From Mycolicibacterium xanthum (lineage in GTDB: Bacteria; Actinomycetota; Actinomycetes; Mycobacteriales; Mycobacteriaceae), in NCBI RefSeq assembly GCF_019710635.1, contig NZ_JAIFZS010000006.1, forward strand, positions 124,001 through 188,000: a stretch of DNA of 64,000 bases. Reading direction: 5' to 3'. Both the position numbers and the translations under genes were made by a program. Each line of letters opens with the position of its first letter. Within the stretch, counting starts at the first letter, position 1. The notes under the pieces were generated by a model. That model worked only from the letters and a program-made list of their open reading frames with translations, had not been told where the DNA came from and ran no database searches. This document shows positions 50,048-60,902 of the stretch, in pieces.

Positions 50048-51577
50048 GTGACCTCCCCAGATTCGCCCACCGATCCCGGCGCAGCCACCCACGACGACGT
50101 TCCCGAGCAGTTCCGGATCCGTCAGGGCAAGCGTGAGCGGCTACTCGCCGAGGGACGCGAGCCTTATCCGGTCGAGGTGGCCCGCACCCACAGCCTGGCC
50201 GAACTGCGCGAGGGGTATCCGGATCTGCCCGCGGACACCGCGACGGGGCTGCAGGTCGGGGTCGCCGGCCGGGTGATCTTCGCCCGCAACTCCGGCAAGC
50301 TGTGCTTCGCGACGCTGCAGGAGGGTGACGGTGCCCAGCTGCAGGCCATGATCAGCCTCGACCGGGTGGGACGTGAGGCGCTCGACGCGTGGAAGGCCGA
50401 CGTCGACCTGGGCGACATCGTGTTCGTGCACGGTGAGGTGATCAGTTCCCGCCGCGGCGAACTCTCGGTGCTGGCCGACTCCTGGCAGATGGCGTCGAAG
50501 GCGCTGCGTCCGCTGCCGGTCGCGCACAAGGAGATGAGCGAGGAGGCCAGGGTCCGGCAGCGCTATGTGGACCTGATCGTGCGCCCGGAAGCACGCACCA
50601 TCGCCCGCCAGCGGATCGCGGTCGTGCGTGCGGTGCGCTCGGCGTTGGAGCGGCGCGGGTTCCTCGAGGTGGAGACACCGATTTTGCAGACGCTGGCGGG
50701 CGGCGCCGCCGCGCGGCCGTTCGCCACGCACTCGAACGCGCTGGACGCCGACCTGTTCCTGCGGATCGCGCCCGAGTTGTTCCTCAAGCGGTGTGTGGTG
50801 GGCGGTTTCGAGCGCGTGTTCGAGTTGAATCGGGTTTTCCGCAACGAAGGCGCGGATTCCACCCATTCGCCCGAATTCGCAATGCTCGAGACCTATCAGG
50901 CGTATGGCACCTACGACGATTCCGCGGTCACCACCCGCGAGGTAATTCAGGAGGTCGCCGACGAGGCGATCGGCACGCGACAGGTCCCATTGCCGGATGG
51001 CAGTGTCTACGATCTCGACGGCGAATGGGATGCGATAGAAATGTATCCATCGTTGTCGACCGCGCTCGGCGAAGAGATCACCCCGCAGACAACGGCGGAA
51101 CGGCTTTGGCAGATCGCGGACAGTTTGGGCCTCGAGATTCCGCGGGACCGCGGTTATGGACACGGAAAATTGGTCGAGGAACTCTGGGAATACACCGTCG
51201 GCGACACGTTGTGGGCGCCGACATTCGTGCGCGACTTCCCGGTGGAGACGACACCGTTGACCAGACCGCACCGCAGCATTGCGGGGGTCACCGAGAAATG
51301 GGATCTCTACGTGCGCCACATCGAGCTGGCGACCGGATACTCAGAGCTGATCGACCCGATCATCCAGCGCGAACGGTTCGAGGAGCAGGCGCGGGCGGCG
51401 GCCGCCGGCGACGACGAGGCGATGGCTCTCGACGAGGACTTCCTCGCCTCGCTCGAGTATGCGATGCCGCCGACAACGGGTACCGGAATGGGAATCGACC
51501 GCCTGTTGATGGCGTTGACCGGGCTCTCGATTAGGGAGACGGTATTGTTCCCGATTGTTCGCCGTCACGGCAACTGA
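50048..51577 (+). CDS. lysS: Lysyl-tRNA synthetase, class II
   Basis: A 509-residue class IIb synthetase: OB-fold anticodon domain (~60-165), then catalytic motifs 1 (ETPILQ), 2 (FRNEG) and 3 ([11 protein letters not shown]). GTG 50048 is supported by TAAGCT (50034-50039) eight bases upstream and the absence of space for a leader. From ~50820 to the end about a quarter of codons end in A/T, including rare ATA, AGA, GGA and AAA, against roughly a tenth before. This is a mosaic pattern discussed in the findings. Confidence 0.97.
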   Translation: MTSPDSPTDPGAATHDDVPEQFRIRQGKRERLLAEGREPYPVEVARTHSLAELREGYPDLPADTATGLQVGVAGRVIFARNSGKLCFATLQEGDGAQLQAMISLDRVGREALDAWKADVDLGDIVFVHGEVISSRRGELSVLADSWQMASKALRPLPVAHKEMSEEARVRQRYVDLIVRPEARTIARQRIAVVRAVRSALERRGFLEVETPILQTLAGGAAARPFATHSNALDADLFLRIAPELFLKRCVVGGFERVFELNRVFRNEGADSTHSPEFAMLETYQAYGTYDDSAVTTREVIQEVADEAIGTRQVPLPDGSVYDLDGEWDAIEMYPSLSTALGEEITPQTTAERLWQIADSLGLEIPRDRGYGHGKLVEELWEYTVGDTLWAPTFVRDFPVETTPLTRPHRSIAGVTEKWDLYVRHIELATGYSELIDPIIQRERFEEQARAAAAGDDEAMALDEDFLASLEYAMPPTTGTGMGIDRLLMALTGLSIRETVLFPIVRRHGN

Positions 51578-51608
51578 TGCGCCACGATTCGTGTGTTGTT
51601 GAATGAAT

Positions 51609-51623
51609 TGCCACTTTATGGCA
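51609..51623. promoter_or_regulatory. Inverted repeat in the AT-rich lsr2 promoter
   Basis: TGCCA-CTTTA-TGGCA is centred ~78 bp before the lsr2 start, in a 116-bp AT-rich gap. TTGCCA may double as a -35. Lsr2 prefers AT-rich minor grooves, so autoregulation is plausible. TCTATT near 51650 is a candidate -10. Confidence 0.4.
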
Positions 51624-51693
51624 CATTAGTTCCTGTTCGCGGGATCGAATCTATTCGTGCAGAAGCGGCAGGCAGTAGAAGGGCGCAGGTTTA

Positions 51694-52029
51694 ATGGCGA
51701 AGAAAGTAACCGTCACGTTGGTCGACGATTTCGACGGTGAGGGTTCCGCCGACGAGACCGTGGAATTCGGTCTCGATGGTGTGAGTTATGAGATCGATCT
51801 CTCCACCAAGAATGCAGCGAAGCTTCGCAATGAGCTCAAGCCGTGGCTGGAGGCCGGCCGCCGGGTCGGTGGCCGCCGTCGGGGCCGTTCGGCCGGAACC
51901 GGCCGCGCCGCGATCGACCGGGAGCAGAGTGCGGCGATCCGGGACTGGGCTCGGCGAAACGGTCACAACGTGTCCACCCGCGGGCGCATCCCCGCCGATG
52001 TCATCGACGCATTCCACGCGGCGACCTGA
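51694..52029 (+). CDS. lsr2: Nucleoid-associated protein and xenogeneic silencer Lsr2
   Basis: A 111-residue H-NS-like protein, full length. The N-terminal dimerisation domain ([20 protein letters not shown]) and the C-terminal DNA-binding domain with the AT-hook-like RGRIP are separated by a basic linker [13 protein letters not shown]. It bridges AT-rich DNA and represses acquired genes. The start ATG 51694 is unambiguous. It is monocistronic by spacing, between lysS and clpC1. Confidence 0.98.
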   Translation: MAKKVTVTLVDDFDGEGSADETVEFGLDGVSYEIDLSTKNAAKLRNELKPWLEAGRRVGGRRRGRSAGTGRAAIDREQSAAIRDWARRNGHNVSTRGRIPADVIDAFHAAT

Positions 52030-52065
52030 GAGCTACCGGCCGACGTCCGGGACCACGGGGGCCCG

Positions 52066-52082
52066 GTTCGCTAGCGGCGAAC
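52066..52082. promoter_or_regulatory. ClgR-type operator upstream of clpC1
   Basis: GTTCGC-TAGCG-GCGAAC is a perfect 6-5-6 inverted repeat, one base off the actinobacterial ClgR core CGC-Y-N-A-N-R-GCG. ClgR activates clpC and clpP genes in corynebacteria and mycobacteria. It lies 220 bp before clpC1; TACAGT (52218-52223) is a possible -10 nearer the gene. The rest of this 273-bp gap holds nothing I can name. Confidence 0.6.
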
Positions 52083-52302
52083 TGATCGTGTGGGCACCTG
52101 GGAAACGATCCTTCTTGCTGTCGCGTTGCAGCTAGCAGCGCCGGGTGGTTGTCAGCCGTCGCGCCTGTTGTCGCCCTGCAGGGGCTGCCAGGCGGGGCAC
52201 CCGGGGCCGCCGCCCATTACAGTGGACGGCAGGTGTATAGCGTTGCTGGACGTTCGGGTGGCGCAGGCACCTATTCATGCGATGGAGAGCAGGTAACCAC
52301 GG

Positions 52303-54846
<2,544 letters not shown>

Positions 54847-54862
54847 CGACGAGAAGACGCAG

Positions 54863-54896
54863 AACAGGCGGTCACCCCAAGGGTGGCCGCCTGTTT
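54863..54896 (+). terminator. Strong rho-independent terminator of clpC1
   Basis: Bases 54863-54877 pair with 54881-54895 over 15 positions (one G-T wobble) around a CAA loop, and a T-run follows (CTGTTT). It lies 17 bp after the clpC1 stop. The right arm is part of the 15-bp direct repeat described separately. Confidence 0.88.
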
Positions 54897-54951
54897 GCGT
54901 GCGCGGGCTCAATCCGCCGCCGCGCCGCCCAGATGGAGGTGCACATGTCGG

Positions 54952-55410
54952 CCAGTCGTCCCACTCGGCTTTGCTCATGCACTGTGCGACGATCGGCATG
55001 GCCTCGTCCTCTTCGCGGCGCAAGTGAGGCAGCATCACTGCCGCCAGCTTGTCGACAGCCCGGAGCAACGCTTGCCGGCCGGCATCGCTGGCCGCGTAAT
55101 CGCGTGCGAATCCCGCGACATCGCCCATCGCCTCGGTGAGTGCGTGGTGGTCGCGGTCCATCTCGTCTAGTACGGTTGTTGCCTTCAGAACCCGTTGACG
55201 CACAATCGGATACAGTCCGTGGTCCGCTGCGTAGTGGTGCTTGTGCAGGGATCGGATCATCCACGTCAGGTGGTCGGCGATGGCGGCCCGCTGCACCGGG
55301 TCCGGGTAGGGCCAGCTGCTCAGCGCCGTGTGAACTCGCAGGAGGTCACGACGCAACGCGTTGTGCACGATCGTCATGATCCTGGTATTTGCAGGTGTGG
55401 AATCTTTCAT
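54952..55410 (-). pseudogene. Hemerythrin-like (HHE) domain protein, 3' truncated
   Basis: ATG 55410 opens a frame with HHE hemerythrin features: IVHNALRRDL, HLTWMIRSLHKHHYAADHGLYPIV, MDRDHHALTEAM and LPHLRREEDEAMPIV, whose His and Glu residues would bind a di-iron centre. Recognisable similarity ends at AEWDDW (54952). The frame then runs with no stop through the antisense of clpC1 to 54076, so the normal C-terminal part is missing. The iron-binding bundle is almost complete, so a readthrough product could still fold, but as annotated the gene is damaged. Its start overlaps the tetR stop (ATGA). Confidence 0.7.
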
Positions 55411-56054
55411 TGGACAACACCTTTCGCGGCGAACACAGCCAAACTGAGTTCGGTTATCCACTGGATGTACTGCTCTGGGGTCCAGCCGCGGATCTCGGTC
55501 AGCAGGATGTAGAGGTCGCTCGAGTAGAGCGCCTGCATGCCTTCGATATCTTGGTCCGACGGGTCCGGATGGACTGTCTGCAAGGTGAGCCGGGCCTGTT
55601 CGCGTTCCTCGGCGAGGACCAGACGTTCGACGTCGGCGAGGTTGTCATCGGTCCGGGCGGCTTCGCGCAGCACCATCCGCAGCCGCGCGACCCGCCCGTG
55701 CACTTCCGCCTGGATGCGCGCAAGTGCCTCGATCCGCTCCGTCGGCGAACCGACAGTCGTCACGGCGCGGAATTCCGGACGCTCCGAAAGCGCAAACGGT
55801 TCATCTTCGCCCACTACCAGGATGTTCAGCACCTCCTTGAACAGGGCTGCCTTCGACGGGAAGTTCGAGTACACGGTCTCCACCGACACACCGGCATCGC
55901 GGGCGATCTCGCGCATCCCAGCGCCGTGCCACCCGTGTTGGACAAAATTCGCGCGCGCGGTGCCGAGGATTTCCCGCCGGGTCTGCTCGGCGTTCTGTCG
56001 CCGACGCGTCGAGTTGTACTTCCGCCGAGGGGGCGCCTTGTCGGTTGCCGTCAT
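55407..56054 (-). CDS. TetR-family transcriptional regulator
   Basis: A 215-residue regulator. The N-terminal helix-turn-helix (REILGTARANFVQHGWHGAGMREIARDAGVSVETVYSNFPSKAALF) is typical TetR. The remainder is a helical ligand domain of unknown specificity. ATG 56054 is preceded by an AT-rich region with repeats likely to be its own operator. Its stop overlaps the hemerythrin start, so the pair was an operon. Confidence 0.9.
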   Translation of the reverse strand: MTATDKAPPRRKYNSTRRRQNAEQTRREILGTARANFVQHGWHGAGMREIARDAGVSVETVYSNFPSKAALFKEVLNILVVGEDEPFALSERPEFRAVTTVGSPTERIEALARIQAEVHGRVARLRMVLREAARTDDNLADVERLVLAEEREQARLTLQTVHPDPSDQDIEGMQALYSSDLYILLTEIRGWTPEQYIQWITELSLAVFAAKGVVQ

Positions 56055-56078
56055 GTTGATGAGCTTGGGCCGTCGCTG

Positions 56079-56106
56079 TATTCAATACAATAGTGTGCTA
56101 TTCAAT
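56079..56106. promoter_or_regulatory. AT-rich operator repeats upstream of tetR
   Basis: TATTCAAT is repeated at 56079-56086 and 56099-56106, 20 bp apart (two helical turns). Between and overlapping them AATAG-TGTG-CTATT (56089-56102) is an inverted repeat. The site lies 25-52 bp before the tetR start and suits autorepression. Confidence 0.6.
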
Positions 56107-56179
56107 TACTTCGCAACCCCATGGCTCGGTGAAGACCTTGAGTCAAGTCGGACCATCCTCGGTGGTTGGCCGCCTGTTT

Positions 56180-56312
56180 GCTCTACGCTGCAGGGGTACC
56201 CGATGGTCAACGGAATACCGGTGAGAGTCCGGAGCGGTCGCGCCACTGTAGACAGTCAGACCCGCTGGCCATCACACCTCTCACTGGGACGCGACATCCC
56301 GGAAAGGATCAC
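56180..56312 (+). promoter_or_regulatory. Cobalamin riboswitch upstream of cbtB-cbtA
   Basis: Core motifs of the B12 aptamer are in order: GGGGTACC (56193-56200), CGGAATACCGGTGAGAGTCC (56211-56230), GGAGCGGTCGCGCCACTGTA (56231-56250) and AGTCAGACCC (56254-56263). The hairpin GGGA/TCCC (56286-56289/56297-56300) abuts the GGAAAGG ribosome site (56301-56307), so expression control is likely at translation. It should turn off cobalt uptake genes when cobalamin is abundant. Confidence 0.93.
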
Positions 56313-56313
56313 G

Positions 56314-56529
56314 ATGACCACTCCTGAGGTGGGCAGAACCCGATCGGCTGCCCTCGACTTCTCCGGCGCCAAGGCCGCGTTGTGGCTCTCGCTCACCGCT
56401 GTCATTGCCCTGCTGGTGCTCTACTTCGTCGGCCTCGACCAGGGCGCCACGTCGGTGTTCGGCAGCAACACCGTCGTCCACGAGTTCGTACACGATGCGC
56501 GCCACCTGCTGGGATTCCCCTGCCACTAG
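56314..56529 (+). CDS. cbtB: Cobalt transporter subunit CbtB
   Basis: A 71-residue single-helix membrane protein. The helix is at ~28-46, followed by a His-rich end (VVHEFVHDARHLLGFPCH), the CbtB hallmark that probably binds cobalt. ATG 56314 follows GGAAAGG and the cobalamin riboswitch. It pairs with CbtA 24 bp downstream. Confidence 0.93.
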   Translation: MTTPEVGRTRSAALDFSGAKAALWLSLTAVIALLVLYFVGLDQGATSVFGSNTVVHEFVHDARHLLGFPCH

Positions 56530-56553
56530 CGCCGGCGGGTTGGACAACCGGAC

Positions 56554-57354
56554 ATGGAGAGGCAGATCATCTGGCGCGGTCTGCTGGCCGGCGCCCTGGC
56601 GGGTGTGTTGGCGTTCTTGTTCGCCAGGATCTTCGTCGAGCCGCGGATCGCGCTGGCAATCGACTACGAGGACGGGGTTGCGGCGGCGAGGGATGCCGTC
56701 GAGACCGCGGCCGGTCATGCCGGGCACAGTCACGGCGGCGACGGTGCCGGATTCACCCGCGCCGTTCAGATGAACATCGGGATGGGTCTGGGCGTGCTGG
56801 CGTTCAGCGTCGCGATCGGCGCGCTGTTCGCCGTCGTGTTCGCGGTGGCCTACGGACGTGTCGGCAACATCTCGGCCCGCCTGCTTTCGCTCTACGTGGC
56901 GGGCGGCATGCTACTGAGCCTGTACGTGGTTCCGGCGCTGAAATACCCGGCCAGTCCGCCTGCGCTGAGTCTGGACGAGACGCTCCGGCAGCGCACCCTG
57001 CTGTATCTGTTGATGGTGGTGGTCTCGGCCGCGCTGTTGGTCGCGGCGATCTACCTGGGCCGTCGGCTGGTCGCGCGGCTGGGTCCTTTCATCGCAGCGG
57101 TGATCGCGGCAGCGGGTTACGTCGTCGCGGTGGCACTGGTGATGCTGGTGTTGCCGGGAATCGACGAGACCCCGGGGCCGCTGGTCGACGATTCCGGCGC
57201 CATCATCTACCCGGGCTTTCCGGCCGATGCGCTCTACGAGTTCCGGCTGTACTCGCTCGGAACGCAGTTCGTCGTCTACGCCACCATCGGTCTGTCGTTC
57301 GCGGTGATGATGTCACGGTTGCTCGGTGAGCGGCTGAAGTCTCCGCAGGCGTGA
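56554..57354 (+). CDS. cbtA: Cobalt transporter subunit CbtA
   Basis: A 266-residue membrane protein with ~6 helices. It has the family N-terminus with an RG-LAG-LAG motif and a cytosolic or periplasmic His segment (AGHAGHSHGGDGAGF, ~52-66) typical of CbtA. With CbtB it is predicted to import cobalt for B12 synthesis. ATG 56554 is clear. Confidence 0.93.
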   Translation: MERQIIWRGLLAGALAGVLAFLFARIFVEPRIALAIDYEDGVAAARDAVETAAGHAGHSHGGDGAGFTRAVQMNIGMGLGVLAFSVAIGALFAVVFAVAYGRVGNISARLLSLYVAGGMLLSLYVVPALKYPASPPALSLDETLRQRTLLYLLMVVVSAALLVAAIYLGRRLVARLGPFIAAVIAAAGYVVAVALVMLVLPGIDETPGPLVDDSGAIIYPGFPADALYEFRLYSLGTQFVVYATIGLSFAVMMSRLLGERLKSPQA

Positions 57355-57363
57355 GCATGCACG

Positions 57364-57912
57364 TTGAGTGAGGTGCTCCGCCTGACCCTGGTGGCACATG
57401 CCATGACCGACGCGATGGCGGTCGGGCGCTTTCCCGCCGACGAACCACTCAACGACACCGGCCGCCGCCAGGTCGACGATGTGGCCGCCGGGCCCGTGCA
57501 TCGTGCCCTGTGCGGGCCGGAGATCCGGGTGCGGCAGACGGCTCAGTGCCTGGGGTTGCACCCCGAGGTCGAGCCCGCGCTGGCGGATCTGGACTGCGGC
57601 CGCTGGCGCGGTGAAATTCTCGACGACGTGTCGCCCGCCGACGTTACGACCTGGCTGACCGATCCGACCAGCGCGCCGCACGGCGGCGAATCGATCGTCG
57701 AACTGGTCGCTCGCGTGCGCCATTGGATGACTTCGTTGACCGCCGAGCACACCCGCATCGTGGCGGTCAGCCACCCTGCCGTCGTCCGCGCAGCGGTGCT
57801 CGTCGCACTCGACGCGCCGCCGAACTCGTTCTGGCGCATCGACGTAGCCCCGGTAAGCCGGACGGTCATGCATTTCCGCGGCGCCGCGTGGACGCTGCGC
57901 TTTACGCAATGA
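57364..57912 (+). CDS. Histidine-phosphatase-family protein with altered RHG motif
   Basis: A 182-residue phosphoglycerate-mutase-fold protein. The usual RHGxT is replaced by AHAMTDA: the His is kept but Arg and Gly are changed. The second His region (VAVSHPAVVRA) and the Glu/Asp region (DLDCGRWRGE) remain. It lies 9 bp after cbtA, so it probably belongs to the riboswitch-controlled operon; a CobC-like role in cobamide synthesis is conceivable but doubtful without the Arg. TTG 57364 is the first start; GTG 57373 is an alternative. It overlaps the macro pseudogene convergently. Confidence 0.75.
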   Translation: MSEVLRLTLVAHAMTDAMAVGRFPADEPLNDTGRRQVDDVAAGPVHRALCGPEIRVRQTAQCLGLHPEVEPALADLDCGRWRGEILDDVSPADVTTWLTDPTSAPHGGESIVELVARVRHWMTSLTAEHTRIVAVSHPAVVRAAVLVALDAPPNSFWRIDVAPVSRTVMHFRGAAWTLRFTQ

Positions 57913-58412
57913 GTTCTCGGTACAGGTGGTAGTTCTCGTCGTCGAAGCAGACGAAGGTGACTTCGGAAAACGATGCCAGGCCGGGGAAGTCGGCGGTGGT
58001 CTTCCACGCGATCTGTGCGGCGGATTCCTTCGGGAAGCGGTAGATCCCGGTGCTGATGTTTTGGGAAGGCGATCGTGCGGACGTCGTGGTCGAACGCCAG
58101 TTGCAGGCTGTTTCGGTAGCAGTCCCGCAACAGGTCGGCCTCGCCGTGATCGCCGTCCTGTCACACCGGCCCCACCATGTGGATCACGTAGCCGGCCGGT
58201 AGATCGCCCGCCGTGGTGATTACGGCTTGACCTGTCGCGCAACCACCTTGGCGGTTACGAACGGCAACACATGCATCATGTGACGTCTTGCCGGCCTTGC
58301 GATGAATTGCTCCGTCCACGCCACCACCGTCGAGCAGCGAGGTGTTGGCCGCATTGACCACCGCGTCTACCTCGAGCGTGGTGATGTCACCCTGAACGAC
58401 ACGAAGCCTCAT
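57902..58412 (-). pseudogene. Macro-domain (O-acetyl-ADP-ribose deacetylase-like) gene with two lesions
   Basis: ATG 58412 begins [37 protein letters not shown], a clear macro domain with the ADP-ribose [12 protein letters not shown] loop. A TGA then replaces the Trp of the conserved HxVGPVW. Further on, an extra A in a run (CCAAAACATC) shifts the frame before ISTGIYRFP, the second ligand loop. After correction the frame continues to TAA at 57902. Two independent defects argue for a real pseudogene. Its start still overlaps the lpqF stop as ATGA. Confidence 0.88.
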
Positions 58413-59800
58413 GGGGGTGTCCCCTGGTCCCGTTCGATCAGCGCGAACATCTGCTCGGCGATCGACAGCAGCCAGGCCGCCGCGGTCTGGCTGCGGTACT
58501 CGGGCCAGTTCGTCTGCAGGCTGACCACATACGCCTGCCCGGTGCGGTCGACGGCATACCAGCTGAAGGTCAGGTCGCCGGGCAGGTTGCCGGCCTTGGC
58601 GCCGATGTAGGGCCACTGCGTGTGGTCGAGTTCGATGCCGGGGACGGCCGACAGGATGTCGCGGACCGGCGTGGCTTCGCCGACCGCGGCGGCCTGTAGC
58701 GCGGCATGCAGTCGGCAGATGTCGGCGGCGCTGGCGTACCACTCCGCCCCGATGGCCGAGGCCGGCGTGTGCGTGCGTTCCGGATCGGGTTCGTAGGGGC
58801 GGGAATTGGTCTGCTGGAGCAGCTGCGCGCGACCCTGCCGAGAGGCGTGTTTCCACTGTTCGCGCAGGTCGGGTTCGCCCCAGCCGACCGAGAACAGCTC
58901 GTGCATGGTGGGGAACGGCGTCATGCTGGCCGGGTCGTGATGCCCCGCTGCCACCAGGGCCTGCTCGATGGCACCCGGACCCAGCCGTCCGATCAGCAGG
59001 TCGGTGGCCATGTTGTCGCTCGCCGAGATCATCTGCTGGGCGGCGTCGCGGACGCTCACCTCGGTGCCGGGCGGCATCTTGTCGAAGCCCGACGACCCGA
59101 CCGCCTTCGCCTCCTTGGTGATCGTCAGCGTGTCGTCCCAGTGCAGCGTGTCCGCCTTCACCGCGTCGGCCACGGCGAGCAGCACGTAGAGCTTGAAGAT
59201 CGACGCCAGCGGCAGGGACATGTCGGTGTTGGTACCGGCGACCTTGGTGCACCGGCCGTCGTCGACCTTCGCGACCTGGTACGAGTAGCGGGCGCCGGAC
59301 TTGGTCAGCTCGGCGTCGATGTCGGCCCAGTCGTCGATGACGGGGGGGTCGAGGGTGACCTGGAACCGGTCGACCATCCCCGCGTCATCGGTGCGCAACT
59401 CGATGGTCTGGGCGACCCGGTAGGACGTGAGCACGTGCAGCACGGCGCTGCCGGCACCGATCTCGACGTCGGTCACGGTGAACGGCCGGTCCCACCAGAT
59501 TCGGTCCAGCGTCACGCCGACGTGCTCGACGATCTGCGGCGCTGCGAGCGTGCGGACCCCGATCGGACCGATCGGCCAGTCGCTGTTGAGCATGTCCATC
59601 GTCTGCTTGGCCCGCAGACCCTGGGGGGTGTTGATCTGGATGGGCACTCCGTAGCTGGCATCCAGCGGCGCCGGCCGGGAGGTGGCGCAGCCGCAGGCCA
59701 GCGCGAGGACCAGGACCAACGCGAGGGTCAGCGTGCCGGCCCGGCGTCGGTCCCTGACCGCGTCACGCAGTGGCGTCTGTCCCGGCAACGTCAAGCACAA
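58409..59800 (-). CDS. lpqF: Serine beta-lactamase-like lipoprotein LpqF
   Basis: A 463-residue lipoprotein (Rv3593 homologue). The signal peptide ends in a lipobox LALAC|G near residue 36. An N-terminal ~125-residue SnoaL/NTF2-like part precedes a class A beta-lactamase/PBP fold with SIFK (SxxK), SDN and KAGN in place of KTG. Enzymatic activity is uncertain. ATG 59800 overlaps mhuD by 38 bp; TTG codons just downstream are alternatives. It lies in an mhuD-lpqF-macro transcript. Confidence 0.88.
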   Translation of the reverse strand: MCLTLPGQTPLRDAVRDRRRAGTLTLALVLVLALACGCATSRPAPLDASYGVPIQINTPQGLRAKQTMDMLNSDWPIGPIGVRTLAAPQIVEHVGVTLDRIWWDRPFTVTDVEIGAGSAVLHVLTSYRVAQTIELRTDDAGMVDRFQVTLDPPVIDDWADIDAELTKSGARYSYQVAKVDDGRCTKVAGTNTDMSLPLASIFKLYVLLAVADAVKADTLHWDDTLTITKEAKAVGSSGFDKMPPGTEVSVRDAAQQMISASDNMATDLLIGRLGPGAIEQALVAAGHHDPASMTPFPTMHELFSVGWGEPDLREQWKHASRQGRAQLLQQTNSRPYEPDPERTHTPASAIGAEWYASAADICRLHAALQAAAVGEATPVRDILSAVPGIELDHTQWPYIGAKAGNLPGDLTFSWYAVDRTGQAYVVSLQTNWPEYRSQTAAAWLLSIAEQMFALIERDQGTPP

Positions 59801-60092
59801 CCTCGAACTCCAGCAAAGACGCGCCCTTGGCTACCGGGTTGGCCCGTTCGCCGGCGTGTGCCGCGATGGCCGGCCCGTTCGCCCAGGCCTGGAACGCCTC
59901 TTCGGACTCCCACTGGGTGACCACGAAATAGCGGTCCTCGCCCTTGACGGGCCGCAGCAGCTGGAACCCGAGAAAGCCCGGCTGGTTGTCCACCGCGTGG
60001 GCACGGTGCGCGAACCGCTTCTCCAGTTCGGGCCCGGCGTTGGGCGGGATCTCGATCGCGTTGATCTTCACCACAGGGGTTTGGCTGGACAT
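59763..60092 (-). CDS. mhuD: Heme-degrading monooxygenase MhuD
   Basis: A 109-residue ABM-fold enzyme nearly identical in pattern to Rv3592. It cleaves heme to mycobilin and releases iron. Key residues are Asn in VVKINAIE, the Trp region QAWANG and the heme-ligand His in AAHAGE. ATG 60092 has TAGCCT (60105-60100) seven bases upstream, so a leaderless mRNA is likely. It diverges from the alpha/beta hydrolase with 39 bp between starts. Confidence 0.97.
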   Translation of the reverse strand: MSSQTPVVKINAIEIPPNAGPELEKRFAHRAHAVDNQPGFLGFQLLRPVKGEDRYFVVTQWESEEAFQAWANGPAIAAHAGERANPVAKGASLLEFEVVLDVAGTDATA

Positions 60093-60131
60093 GGTGTTCA
60101 GGCTACCGCGCGGGATCGGCATGATGAATCG

Positions 60132-60902
60132 ATGGATGGCGATCTGCTGGTCCGCCGGGGTGGCACCGGCCGGCCCCTGGTTCTGGTGCACGGGCTGATG
60201 GGGCGGGGCAGCACCTGGTCGCGCCAATGGCCGTGGCTGGCACGCCACGGCGAGGTCTATACCTACGACGCGCCGTGGCATCGCGGCCGTGAGGTCCTCG
60301 ACCCGCACCCTGTCGGCACCGAGCGGTTCGTCGCTGACCTCGCCGACGCCGTGGAGTCGCTCGGCGGGCCGGTGGTCCTGGTCGGCCACTCAATGGGAGG
60401 GCTGCATTCCTGGTGTCTGGCGGCGGCCCGGCCGGACCTGGTGGCGGGCGTGGTGGTCGAGGACATGGCCCCGGATTTCCGCGGTCGCACGACCGGGCCG
60501 TGGGAGCCGTGGTTGCACGCGCTGCCCGACGAGTTCACCAGCGCCACACAGGTTTTCGACGAGTTCGGGCCGGTGGCCGGTCAGTATTTCCTGGACGCGT
60601 TCGACCGGACCCCGACGGGGTGGCGCCTGCACGGGGAGCCGAGGCGCTGGGTCGAGATCGCCGCCGAGTGGGGCACCCGCGACTACTGGACCCAATGGCG
60701 CGCGGTGTCGGCGCCGGTGCTGTTGCTGGAGGCGGGTGACTCCGTCACCCCGCCCGGACAGATGGCGGCGATGGCGCGGACCGGGCGCCGGGCGACGTAT
60801 CGGCAGGTCCCCGGCGCCGGTCATCTCATCCACGATGACGCACCTCGGAAATATCGGGATGCCGTCGAGGCGTTTCTATCGGCGTTCCCCGCCGGCGCGT
60901 GA
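60132..60902 (+). CDS. Alpha/beta hydrolase (Rv3591c homologue)
   Basis: A 256-residue alpha/beta-hydrolase-fold protein. Oxyanion HGLMGRGSTW, nucleophile elbow GHSMGG and C-terminal GAGHLIHDD give a Ser-Asp-His triad. The substrate is unknown. ATG 60132 is preceded by CATGAT with six bases between. Neighbours match Rv3591c-Rv3592 in M. tuberculosis. It overlaps the tail of the small membrane-protein gene convergently. Confidence 0.88.
   Translation: MDGDLLVRRGGTGRPLVLVHGLMGRGSTWSRQWPWLARHGEVYTYDAPWHRGREVLDPHPVGTERFVADLADAVESLGGPVVLVGHSMGGLHSWCLAAARPDLVAGVVVEDMAPDFRGRTTGPWEPWLHALPDEFTSATQVFDEFGPVAGQYFLDAFDRTPTGWRLHGEPRRWVEIAAEWGTRDYWTQWRAVSAPVLLLEAGDSVTPPGQMAAMARTGRRATYRQVPGAGHLIHDDAPRKYRDAVEAFLSAFPAGA

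Larger units (their letters stand above)
54884..56181. repeat. 15-bp direct repeat flanking the hemerythrin/TetR segment
   Basis: TGGCCGCCTGTTTGC occurs at 54884-54898 and at 56167-56181. The first copy is the right arm of the clpC1 terminator; the second lacks a matching left arm and sits just before the cobalamin riboswitch. The 1.27 kb between them holds only the truncated hemerythrin gene and tetR. The arrangement looks like a target-site duplication or recombination scar. Confidence 0.7.

Noticed and set aside
56554..57354. HupE/UreJ-type or ECF-type metal transporter for CbtA
   Set aside because: The small His-tailed CbtB next to it, the His loop and the cobalamin riboswitch fit CbtA specifically.
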